DNA of 23,874 nt from Pavlovales sp. CCMP2436 (lineage: Eukaryota; Haptophyta; Pavlovophyceae; Pavlovales), in contig MU631404.1 in NCBI GenBank assembly GCA_026770615.1, positions 112,510 through 136,383 of the forward strand, in the 5' to 3' direction. Both the position numbers and the translations under genes were made by a program. The notes under the pieces were generated by a model. It made no database searches. It saw nothing but the letters and a program-made list of their open reading frames with translations, and was not told where the DNA came from. This document shows positions 1 to 8,800 of this stretch, in pieces (position 1 is the first letter of the stretch; each line of letters starts with the position of its first letter).

Positions 1-604
1 CGATGGATCTCCGGTAGTGTGCCCGGGCAAGGGCGTTTAGGGAGATGATCTGCTGGTTGCTGTTTGTCGTGTTCCCACGCTGGGCAGCGATCGGGGCCAG
101 CGCGCTCAAGCGCGTGAGCAGCAGCTGCGCATGGCCGCGTGCCGCGATCGTACCGGCTAATATATTGCTCACGCATGGTTCAACAGGTGTTGTTCATTTT
201 TCTTCGTTCTTAAGGTACCTCGCTATTTGAGGCCCATTTTCTTAACTGTCCCCCAACAACATTGAGGCCCAGTTTCTTAATGCCCGTCTATGAATGTAGT
301 CAGAAAGCCTTTCCTTTCTTCCGTTGGCGACGCGCACGGTGGAGTAGATTAGGAGTGTGATGGCAAAAAAAAAAAGAACCGTGCGAGAGCTCCGTGGCGT
401 CAGCTGTACCCGTCACCGCGGACACGGTTGGAGTATGTCGTGTTCACTCTTCGGAGTGAGGTCGTTATGAACCGACGACGATGAGGAGTCTCGAGCGTCG
501 GGACTGCGGGCAGTGTGCGGTCGCGAAAAATATCGCGATATTTGGCAGTTGCGCGCCATCCTCGGCCATCGGGAGGCTGTGGGTGCATACGAGCAGCTGG
601 CTGG
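1..604. other. Upstream region, no gene recognised
   Basis: No open frame here has recognisable protein features. Two near-copies of a 20-base sequence (TTTGAGGCCCATTTTCTTAA-like) start near 228 and 261. A perfect 16-base palindrome, AAATATCGCGATATTT, lies at 528-543, about 60 bases before the proposed start of the OTU gene. It could be a promoter element or chance. A short dispersed repeat at 454-477 is listed separately. No convincing TATA box was seen. Confidence 0.5.
454..477 (+). repeat. Short dispersed repeat, left copy
   Basis: The sequence GAGTGAGGTCGTTATGAACC and the four bases CGAC-G after it recur at 23516-23539 with one mismatch in 24 bases and in the same orientation. The surrounding 15-20 bases on each side are partly similar. 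It lies about 130 bases upstream of the OTU gene. Its role is unknown; a remnant of a dispersed repeat is the simplest reading. Confidence 0.55.
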
Positions 605-1561
605 ATGGTTGCGCAGCTTGAAGCTGACTCTAAGCTGAAGATGGGCGTCCGGGTGCGGCTGCGCACGCCTTCTGGACAGCACGCAATCTCGGTGGACGAC
701 GGGATCACCGCCGAACAGCTGCGCGCGCTGGTCGAGGAGGCGTGTGCGATCCCCGCCGCGCAGCAGCAGCTCCTCGTCGGCTACCCGCCAAAGGTGATGA
801 CGGGCGACCATCGGTGGGCCGACGGAGATACCATCATTGTGCGTGACGAGGGCAGTGGCGTGAACGCCGCCGCCGCGCCGTCCCCGGCCGCGCCGCTAGC
901 TAGCGCGCCAGTGGCGCCGGATCCGGCGCCCACCTCTGCCCCGCCCGCCTCGTCGGAGGGCGTTGCGGCACGCAAAGTGATCCTTGCGGACAACAACTGC
1001 CTGTTTGCGAGCCTGGTGCACGTGTTGGCACTGTCGCAGAGCCCGCAGACGCTACGCGAGGCCGTAAAGCACTGCGTGCTCGAGGACCCAAGTCAATGGT
1101 GCGAGGCCATCCTGGGGATGGAGCCGCTCAAGTACTGCGCGTGGATCACTGAGAAGGACCACTGGGGAGGCGAGATCGAGTTGCAGATATTGTCGCGTCA
1201 CTTCCGCAAGCAGATCGCAGCGTTTGACATTGTCTCGGGGCAGGTCTACCGGTACGGCCAAGAGGAGGGCTTCGCAGAGCTCGTGTGCGTTCTATACGAT
1301 GGGATTCATTATGACGCGATCATACTGTTACCAGTGGCGGGGGCGCCCGAGGAGTTTGCGACCACCGTGTTCGCGGCGAACGACGAGCGCATCGTCGAGC
1401 TGGCCAAGCGTCTCCAGCAAGAGGCGCACGCGAACAGGCAGTTTACGGACACGGCCAAGTTTGACCTGCGCTGCCTCGTCTGCCAGGCGGGGCTTGTCGG
1501 CGAGAAGGGCGCGCAAGAGCACGCCAAGGCGACCGGGCACGTGAACTTCTCCGAGTACTGA
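605..1561 (+). CDS. OTU1/YOD1-like ubiquitin thioesterase (deubiquitinase)
   Basis: Predicted cysteine protease that removes ubiquitin. OTU1/YOD1 proteins act with the p97/Cdc48 ATPase in ER-associated degradation. From the ATG at 605 the protein is 318 residues and shows the full family architecture. Residues 13-80 form a UBX/ubiquitin-like fold (VRVRLRTPSG start). An Ala/Pro linker follows to about 118. The OTU domain has the catalytic motif DNNCLF (Cys132) and the His motif YDGIHYDAI (His235), with the WCEAILG and WGGEIELQIL blocks between them. A C-terminal C2H2 finger is spaced C290-x2-C293-x12-H306-x5-H312. Length matches the yeast (about 300) and human (about 350) proteins. The frame is open further upstream but has no ATG before 605. 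An in-frame ATG at 641, right before the ubiquitin-like fold, is the alternative start. No stop, frameshift or missing catalytic residue is seen, so it looks functional. Confidence 0.9.
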   Translation: MVAQLEADSKLKMGVRVRLRTPSGQHAISVDDGITAEQLRALVEEACAIPAAQQQLLVGYPPKVMTGDHRWADGDTIIVRDEGSGVNAAAAPSPAAPLASAPVAPDPAPTSAPPASSEGVAARKVILADNNCLFASLVHVLALSQSPQTLREAVKHCVLEDPSQWCEAILGMEPLKYCAWITEKDHWGGEIELQILSRHFRKQIAAFDIVSGQVYRYGQEEGFAELVCVLYDGIHYDAIILLPVAGAPEEFATTVFAANDERIVELAKRLQQEAHANRQFTDTAKFDLRCLVCQAGLVGEKGAQEHAKATGHVNFSEY

Positions 1562-2056
1562 GCGATAGTTAGACCTTCGCCTCGGGCGCGGGCCGGGGCT
1601 CGAGCGGGCATCTAAGGGGCCTAGGGTGGGCGGACACATATCTGAGTGGTATGTTTGACGTCTGCCAACCGTTTGGCTTTGCTGGCATTCTGACTTTCAA
1701 ACGTTCAAGTTCGACGATAACTATTTACAAGTTAAAGTAGTTGTTACACTTTGATGTTATGATGCCCCTTCTACCACCTGGGGCGCAGTCTCAGCGTCCC
1801 GCAGGAGGCCCCGGGTGTCAGCGTCTGAGCGTCACTCTGTTGAGCTTTAGCGTCACCTTGCGGTAGTACCAACTACCAGGGCGGCCCGTCTGCAAGTCTG
1901 CGATTTTGCCTCACGCAGAATCGCAGATTTAAAGTGAGGCAGAATCGCAGACTTAAAAATGATTCAGTATGCAAAATAATATGTTTCAATAATATATTTA
2001 GTTTACTGAATATCTTCTTTAAATTGAATGATGCTCTTGTGCTAGAATAGGTCTGA
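1562..2056. other. Intergenic region after the OTU gene
   Basis: No gene is seen. The composition falls from GC-rich to AT-rich beyond about 1950. The only structure noticed is the hairpin at 1894-1954, listed separately. Confidence 0.5.
1894..1954. repeat. Inverted repeat / hairpin with 21-base arms
   Basis: AAGTCTGCGATTTTGCCTCA(C) at 1894-1914 is the reverse complement of 1934-1954 with one mismatch. The 19-base loop contains a further partial copy of the arm (CAGAATCGCAGATTT). The RNA would fold into a stable hairpin. It lies about 330 bases after the OTU stop codon, so it may belong to a 3' UTR or be a small fold-back element. Confidence 0.7.
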
Positions 2057-2152
2057 CGATCTTTTTAGACGTAGAATTTGACAGGGAACAACGTCGTCCA
2101 TGTAGATTGTTATACGCGCGTCATTTTGTAACCCCCCCCTTGTCCTTCTGTA
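2057..2152 (+). repeat. Dispersed repeat, left copy (lead-in)
   Basis: Two blocks recur near the other end of the window in the same orientation. The first, around GACGTAGAATTTGAC (2066-2095), matches 22839-22870. The second, TACGCGCGTCATTTTGTAAC plus a C-run and TTGTCCTTCTGT (2112-2151), matches 23180-23221 almost exactly apart from C-run length (8 versus 11). Here the two blocks are about 15 bases apart; in the right copy about 290 bases separate them. Confidence 0.75.
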
Positions 2153-2331
2153 GAGGGGGTACATTCGACGTTATTTCGGAAAAAAAAAATATAGGTGGGT
2201 ACATCCAACGTTATTCGAAGAAAAAATAACGAGGGGGGAGTCATTACGGCCTCGAGGAAAAAAATAACGAGGGGGGGGTCATTACGGCCTCGAGGAAAAA
2301 AATAACGAGGGGGGGGTCATTACGGCCACCT
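2153..2331. repeat. G-tract tandem array (38-bp units)
   Basis: A 38-base unit built from GAGGAAAAAAATAACGAGGG, a run of Gs, TCATTAC and GGCCTC repeats nearly three times from about 2225. It is preceded by two GTACATYCRACGTTATT modules. Reverse complements of the same modules make up the array at 23221-23430. The G-runs (6-8 bases) might form four-stranded DNA. No spacers are present and no coding is apparent. Confidence 0.75.
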
Positions 2332-2360
2332 ATGGAGCTAGGGGGGGTCGTTCACCACTT

Positions 2361-2640
2361 CAGCGCAGATCGGCGCTCGGCGCACAGCGCTCGGCGCAGA
2401 TCGGCGCCCGGCGCAGATCTGCGCAGATCTGCGCTCGGTGCTTGGCGCAGATCTGCGCTCGGTGCTTGGCGCAGATCTGTGCTCGGCGCTCGGCGTAGAT
2501 CGGCGAGCGGCGAAGATCAGCGCTCGGCGCTTGGCGCTCGGCGCAGATCGGCGCTCGGCGCTCGGCGCAGAATGGCGCAGATCGGCGCGCGGCGCTCGGC
2601 GCTCGGCGGCGCGCTTGGCGGGCGCTTGGGGCAGCACTCA
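2361..2640. repeat. GC-rich minisatellite (GCGCAGATCGGCGCTCGGC type)
   Basis: Degenerate tandem copies of GCGCAGATCGGCGCTCGGC mixed with GCTTGGCGCAGATCTGCGCT variants. The tract is open in several frames on both strands and would encode Arg-Ser-Ala-Leu-Gly repeats, which is typical of non-coding GC-rich repeats. Looser copies of GGCGCAG continue to about 2760. I treat it as a minisatellite, not a gene. Confidence 0.75.
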
Positions 2641-2913
2641 GAGTCTAGGGGCACAGCGCCGAACGCACAGCACCGACCACACAGCTCGGCGAAGCGTGCT
2701 TGGCGCAGCGTTCCCGGCGCAGCGGCCTCCGGGCAGCGTGCTCGGCGCAGAGCCAACCGCGCGTGGCTGGGTGCCCACGTTCTCATCTTCAGCCACTCTC
2801 ATGCATCGCCCTAAAAACAAAGATTTAAGACTTTTAAAAAACTCACCCTTTTAAAACAAAGTTAAAGTTCCCTCAAAATTCGCGCTTCGAGCTTCAACGC
2901 CCGCCCACTTTCA

Positions 2914-4500
2914 ATGCGGCCGGCTCTCGATGGACACGCGCTGCACGCCGCGACACGCGTACTGCTCGCGCTCGTCGCAGCGGGCATCTGCCAGGCGGCC
3001 ACGGACTCTGCCCAGCTGCACGTCGCAGCGGCCATCGACATCGAGCGGGACGCGAAGGCGCAAAAGGAGGCGACAGCCGCCTACAGAGTGCAGCAGCCGC
3101 AGGTCTCCCGCTGGGTGACGAAGTTGCGCAAGCTCCAGGTCGCAGTGCCGGGCGTCTACCTGAGCGCGCTCGTCCTCCAGGATGTGTTGAATGTCCTCCC
3201 CGCCGTGGTCCTGCCCGCCGTGGCCCCCGTCTTGTCAGAGAAGGAGAAGAAGCATGCCAAGGAGGCCCAGAAGTCAAAGACGGAGGTGGCCAAGAGACTC
3301 GAGAAGACCATGGCGAAGATCATGGCGAACGGAGGAAGGCGCGAACCGAAGAAGGTCAAGGCCAATGCGACGGAGGAGGAGATGTACAAGACCAAGAAGA
3401 TCAACAAGGAGCACAACACCACGGCGAGGAAGGAACAGCGCAAGGACGCGGTGGTGCACACGCGCGAGCTCGCCAACCAAAAGGACCGGCGCCAGCGAAA
3501 CAAGTTGGAGCGCGCGCTCGAGCAGAGCTCGGTGCAACTCGGCGCGACCCACCCGGACACACTCGCCGCCGCGCTCGCCCTGGCCATCGTGCTCTACAAG
3601 GACCAGAGCAGGCTAGCTGATGCCGAGCCGCTATACCGGCGCGTGATCGAGGGGCGCGAGGAGCAGCTCGGCGCGTGACACACGGACACGATTACGATAG
3701 TGATCGCCCTGGCGGAGGTGATCCAGGAACTGGGTAGACTGGCCGAAGCCGAGCACCTCTACCGGCGCGCGCTCGCGGGGCGCGAGGAGCAGTCCAGCGC
3801 GAGTGACGCAGCCACACTCATCTACCGCGAGCAAACGCTTCTCGACCGTGCTCTGCCTGGCGGGGCTGCTCGAGGCCCAGGGCGGCCAGGGCAGGCTGGT
3901 CGAGGCCGAGACGCTGTACCGCCGCGTGCTCAATGAGCGCGAGACACTACTCGGCGCGAGCCACCCGGGCACGCTCCGCGCCGTGCACTACCTGGCAAAA
4001 ATGCTCAATAAGCTGGACAAGCGGGACGAGGCCGAGCCGCTCACCGGCGCACGATCCTTTGGCTGAAGACGGATCTCGGCGAGAACCACGCGAGCACGCT
4101 CGAGTCCGTGGGCATCCCGTCGGAGCTGCTCGGGAAGCAGGGGATGGAGGCGCGAGACGAGGCGCTCTCGCTCTCCCGCCGCGCGCTTTCGGGGCTCGCT
4201 TCGAGCCTGGGCGACACGGCCGAGGAGACACATGACGCAGCAGAGTCTTTGGCGATGATGCTGCACGAGAGGAACGGGCTGATGGACAGGTTGGAGGTGT
4301 CGCAGCTGCGAGAGACATTCATGGCCACTGGCATACCCAGTCAGTGGGGTGCAAACCTTTCTCCGTACTCAAGTGCTTACAAGGAAGCCTGGGCACACCT
4401 GCTCTCGAAACGAGTGCAAGGATGGGACACTGTACTGCCCGATTGGGAGCTGGAGGCGTGCTGGCGTGGGCCCGAGGCTGGACCTCACGAATATTCGTAA
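2914..4500 (+). pseudogene. TPR (kinesin-light-chain-type) repeat protein, broken
   Basis: At least five TPR_10/TPR_12-type repeats of about 42 residues can be read from 3490 to 4270, with signatures such as HPDTL, LAxxL and AExLYRRVxxGRE. They lie in three frame segments. The first runs 2914-3678 and ends in a TGA exactly where GASHPDTL-like repeats normally have Ser/Thr. The same frame resumes to about 3830. Frame +2 then carries the next repeats to about 4045, and the original frame returns to the TAA at 4498. One stop and two compensating frame changes argue for a pseudogene. The N-terminal third differs: residues 50-70 (KEATAAYRVQQPQVSRW) resemble a helix-turn-helix, followed by a very basic Lys/Glu coiled region to residue 205. 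TPR repeats usually bind other proteins; the partner is unknown. A multi-exon or base-call explanation is possible but less likely. Confidence 0.65.
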
Positions 4501-4803
4501 CAGTGCCTACCCGTCGAGCAGATACTATGAAAGTCACCACCCCCAACCGTCTATACGGCAATGTGTGTTGAAGAAGTGACATTGTAGCAAAACATAAATA
4601 ATAACCAACTATTTTAGCCACTCGCAAGTACGCGCTCATGTGCGTGCACGATAACACATAATCTTCAAGCGTTGGAACCTTCTAGTTAAATACGTCGATC
4701 GATGCTTGGAACCTGCTCAAAAACCTGTTCACCAGCCCCTGGTCCGTAGGATAGTCCTATTTGGAAGTGATTCCCAGTCTAATGGTTTAGAACCCCAGCC
4801 CTT

Positions 4804-5655
4804 CACCCCAGTAAAACCCCGCTGTGAAAAACAATTGATCTTTTCAAATGGTCGAAGCGATGACGCTAATCGCCGTTAAAAACGTATAGCTGTACGGTTT
4901 GAATTTCATTTGGCGCTAGCCGCTATGTGGCGAGGTTGCAGTTCTGGGGACGCAGGAGATGCAGGAGACGCAGGGGACGCAGGATGAGAGAGGTTCCTTC
5001 GCCCTCTCGTCGCAGGGCGGGGCGAGGCCGGTCGAACACGAGGACCACCCAGGACCTCTCTCGGAGCTCGACGGCGATACATTCAACTCAGTCACTGGCG
5101 CACTGGCGCACTCGATCTCGACGGAGGTCTCCGTCGCGGGCCTGCCCGCTGGCGACGAGGCGAGCGCGCAGGATAGGCACTCGGTCGAGACCTCTGCCGC
5201 GAACCTGGCCGCTGGTGGACACGCGGCGAGCGCGCTGGCGGGTGCGCACGCAGGGGAGACATCCCTCGCGGGCCTGGCCACTGGCGACGAGGCAAGCCCG
5301 CTGGCTGAGGCGGGGCCGGTCGAGACCTCCGCCACGGGCCTCGCGACTGTCGGACACGAGGCAAGCGCGCTGGCGGGTGCGCACGCGGGCGAGACATCCC
5401 TCATGGGCCTGGCCACTGGCGACGAGGCAAGCGCGCTGGCTGTGGAACGGCCGGTCGCGCGTGCTGACCCTCAGTGAGGCGGGCCAACCAATGGGGATAA
5501 ATATACCCTTGGGCCAACCAATCCCTATTGGAAGTTAGGCCCTAAATTTAGCATATATAGAAAACTGCAAAACGGAACAAATGACGTGGGACAACTGCAA
5601 CTATACCCCATAGCTATTCTTATCCTGATTTCCCCAGTGGGGTTTTACTGGGGTG
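4804..5655. repeat. Inverted-repeat-flanked block
   Basis: The 21-base arm 4804-4824 is the reverse complement of 5635-5655 with one mismatch (core GGGGTTTTACTGGGGTG on the right). Weaker similarity extends outward on both sides for about 30 bases (GGGGTTC-AAACC-GGG). The arms enclose about 830 bases holding a repeat ORF. No target-site duplication was found, so a decayed MITE or a fold-back is inferred, not shown. Confidence 0.5.
4959..5477 (+). CDS. Hypothetical Ala/Gly-rich internal-repeat protein
   Basis: This 172-residue open frame runs from ATG to TGA. From about residue 45 it consists of a 22-23-residue repeat with consensus ETSxxGLAxGxEASALAxxxxV, seen about five to six times. Pairs of repeats form a 45-residue (135-base) higher-order unit. 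The first 40 residues are acidic and polar (MQETQGTQDERGSF). No signal peptide or membrane segment is seen and I recognise no family. Other frames on both strands are also open across the repeat, so a non-coding minisatellite is a serious alternative. The regular amino-acid consensus with varied codons slightly favours coding. It sits inside the inverted-repeat-flanked block 4804-5655. Confidence 0.3.
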   Translation: MQETQGTQDERGSFALSSQGGARPVEHEDHPGPLSELDGDTFNSVTGALAHSISTEVSVAGLPAGDEASAQDRHSVETSAANLAAGGHAASALAGAHAGETSLAGLATGDEASPLAEAGPVETSATGLATVGHEASALAGAHAGETSLMGLATGDEASALAVERPVARADPQ

Positions 5656-5854
5656 TGGGGCGATGTCGGGGTTCAAATCCAATCCTGGGTCCTTTACGCC
5701 TGTGGCATCTTTAGGTGGGCACCCTTTGGTTAAGTCGGTTTGGCCCCGCACCTCCCTTCCCGGCGTCTGGTTGAGCCGGGGAGGCGATTGAGACTTCGAA
5801 CTGAAAAGATCGTCGTCTCTAGGCGAGCTGTCATAGGACACGTCATTCCAAAAT
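5482..5854. other. Region upstream of the coiled-coil gene
   Basis: No gene is recognised. GGGCCAACCAAT occurs twice, near 5482 and 5512, giving two CCAAT-type motifs. The right inverted-repeat arm (5635-5655) falls here. The bases GGGGTTCAAATCC near 5669 resemble a tRNA B-box, but no tRNA fold can be drawn around them. Confidence 0.4.
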
Positions 5855-5863
5855 TATATAAAA
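5855..5863 (+). promoter_or_regulatory. Candidate TATA box of the coiled-coil gene
   Basis: TATATAAAA stands alone in an AT-rich patch 29 bases before the first in-frame ATG at 5892. Transcription starting about 30 bases downstream would begin close to that ATG. A later in-frame ATG (6042, 6126 or 6219) could then be the real start. Sequence match only. Confidence 0.4.
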
Positions 5864-5891
5864 ATTACATCGTTGAGTTTCGGGCACGCCG

Positions 5892-8800
5892 ATGTCCTTC
5901 CCACATTGTCGCCGCCGCCGCCGCCTTCCATGTGCCGCTGCCACCGTTCCCATACGAAAAAACGTTACAATTCTGAGCGTCAGTTTCCATCGTTCTTCGA
6001 GCTACTTTGGGCTTGGGCTTGGGGAACGCCTCACTGCCAGGATGCTGCACGGGCCCTTGGTTGGGGTCTCGCTCGGCGGGTCTCCAACGGCCACGGCGTT
6101 CCGGTCGAGCCCGAAGCGCTATTTCATGAACGACGCGCTCACCGACGCAGGGATCGTGTCCAGGCAGCAGCCTGGGCCCTTGGTTGAGCTCTCTGGCAGC
6201 GGGCTGCTCTCGGCGTCGATGCACGAGGCCGGCAGCTCTACCCGCGGGTCCCTGCCTTCGCTATCGCTCTCGCTGTCGCGTGAGATCACGGCGGCAATCG
6301 TGTTCGCGCCCGAGGCGCCCGTGCGAACGCTGGAGGTGAATTCCCGTCTGCTGCGCGCGAGCCGGCGCGCGGCCGAGCTGGTCGCGCGACCGCACACGGC
6401 AGCAGAGCTGGTCGCACGCCCACACACAGTGGCAGCAGGACTTCCGCTCGCGCTCGGCGCGGGCGGCGGCGGCGGCGCGCGCGAACGCACGCCGGGGCCC
6501 TCGCTCGGCCGCGCTGCGCTGCGCGGCATCGAGTCGGCCGCCATCGTCTCGGAGGCTTCCTTCGAGTCGCTCGCCAGCTCGGCGCTCAGCGCGCCGCCGC
6601 CCTTTCCGAGTTGGGAGATGAGCTGGCTTGCACCGTCCGAGCCCGCGCACTCCGAGCCGGCGCTGCGCGTGCCCCCAAAGTTTGCGCAGATCACCTCATC
6701 ACCGCTCTTCGACGGCAAGGGCGTCTCACCCTCGGAGTGGGAGGAGATCTTTAAGTGGACGGGCGCCGTCTGGCTGCGCAAGGAGTACCCCAACGACTCG
6801 GCGCATTTCCGACGCAACGAGGCGCTGGCATTGCACCGGTTGCTCGACCTGATGCTCGCCGACGCGGTCGGCGAGGACGACGACGGCCCGCTGCTGATGG
6901 CCCGCTTCGAGCGCGAGCAGCCCGTGTACGAGACCATCCGCGCCGAGCTCAGAAAGCAGGTGTCGCTCAAGTGCCGTGAGCAGGGCTGGCTACTCGAGCG
7001 GTACGTGCACTCTAGACACACACACACACACACACACACAGTGTGTGTGAATATATATATATGTGTGTACAGTATATGTGTGGATGATATATGTGTGTGT
7101 GTTTGTGTGTGTGTGTGCTATGTTTACGTTTTATATCTGTATATACTAACTACTACATTTCTTGTACAACGCTAATACATATGCGATCGCAGTATCTTTC
7201 AGCGCTACGACGACCACCTCGCGGCGACAGAACCCGTGTTCCACCGGCTCAGCGCGGACTTCCACTCCGAGCGGGCGCAGAAGGAGATGGCCCTCGCCGA
7301 GCTGCGCCTCTCTGACGGCGAGCTAGGCGAGCGTTCGGTTGCGCTGCGCGTGACGCTGAACGAGCTGGGTAGCGCGCGCGAGCACCTGGCGCGCGAGCGC
7401 AGGACCACCGAGCGGCTGCAGGCGGCGATGGCGGGGACGGAGGCGAGCGCCGAGCGGCTGCGCGAGGAGCTGGGTGAGACGGCCGAGCGCAACGAGCTGC
7501 TGCACGCCGCCACGATCACGCTGCGCGCGCGGCTTGAGGCGCACAGCGCCGAGCTGTCCACGGCCAGGTCGGGTGAGCGGCGCGCGCTGGACGAGTGCGA
7601 GCGGCTCTCCCTGCTACGCGACGAGGCGGACGACGACGCGCGCGAGGCCAACCGCGAGGCGCGCGAGGCGGCGGACAAGCAGCGCGCCCTCGTCGAGCGG
7701 CACATCGAGCTCGAGCGCGACTTCTCCCTTGCGCGCGAGCGCAGCGCCGAGCTGCAGGAGACGAGCGTGCGCGCGCAGGCGGACGAGTCGAGCGCGCTGC
7801 GCGACCTGCGCAAGTTCCGCTCGCAGGCGGAGGCGGCCGAGGGCAAGCTGGTCAAGAGCGAGGCGCTCGCCAAGAGCCGCGCGACCAAGCTGGCGCAGCT
7901 GGAGGGCGAGCACGCCGCCGCGCTCGAGCAGCTGGCCAAGGCGGACAAGCAGGGCAAGCACCTCGCCTTCGACGTGGAGCGGCTCGGCGCGCGCGTGGAG
8001 GCCTCAAAGGGGGAGCAGGGCGTCCGGCTGCAACGCGAGGCCGAGCTGCGCAGGCTACTCACCGCGGCGGAGGAGCGGGCGCGCCTCTTCTCCGAGCAGC
8101 TCGCCCTCGCCGCCGAGCAGGCGCGTCTCGCCGCCACCATCGTGATCGCGGGGTCAGCGCAACCGAGCTCGGTGGCGGCGGCCTCGGCCTCGGCCAGCGC
8201 GGCGGTCGCGGCGGGGGCGCCAGCGGCGGAGGAGGCGGCGGAGGAGGCGGAGACGGAGGAGGACGAGCTTGCGCGCCTCCAGCGCTCCGCCGCCGCCATG
8301 CGCGCTGCGCTCGACGCGCAGGAGGCGGCAGACCAGGCGGCAGCCGACGCGGCGGCGGCGGAGGCGGCGGCCGCGCTCGACGTGCGCGAGGCGGCGGCGG
8401 CGGCTGAGGCGGCAGCGTCGGCGGCGAGCAAGGCGGCGGCGGCAGCGAGCATGATGGCGGCGGCGGCGGCAGCGAGCAAGGCCACTGCACCCCCTCTTGC
8501 GGACCCGACGGCTGGGGCAGCGGCGGATGCCGCGCGCCTCCTCGCCGAGCCCGCGCGCGAGCAGGCGAGGTCGCGCAGCAGCAGCGCGGACGGCAGCGTC
8601 CCCGGCAGCCGCAGGTCGTCAGCACGGCGCACGCAGCCGGCGGTGTCCCAGGTCACGCCCGCGGAGGAGAGGAGTGACGGGCAGCTCAGCGCCCGCCGCG
8701 CCAGGCCGTCCTTCCGGGGAAGCTCAGAGGCCGGCTCGGGCTTGGAGGGCGAGTGGGAGGAGGACGACGACGACCGGTGGGGCAGGCAGCGCGTGGGCAG

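Noticed and set aside
2225..2331. Regular 38-base repeats resembling a CRISPR array
   Set aside because: The units are contiguous with no unique spacers, and the setting is eukaryotic.
2332..2814. 160-codon plus-strand frame of RRSALGA repeats
   Set aside because: The GC-rich minisatellite is open in several frames on both strands and shows no protein-like composition.
4344..4579. Two short overlapping plus-strand frames after the TPR pseudogene
   Set aside because: They overlap the end of the TPR pseudogene in other frames and have no recognisable features.
5660..5700. tRNA-like B-box GGGGTTCAAATCC
   Set aside because: No matching A-box, acceptor stem or cloverleaf can be formed around it. 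It overlaps an inverted-repeat arm.
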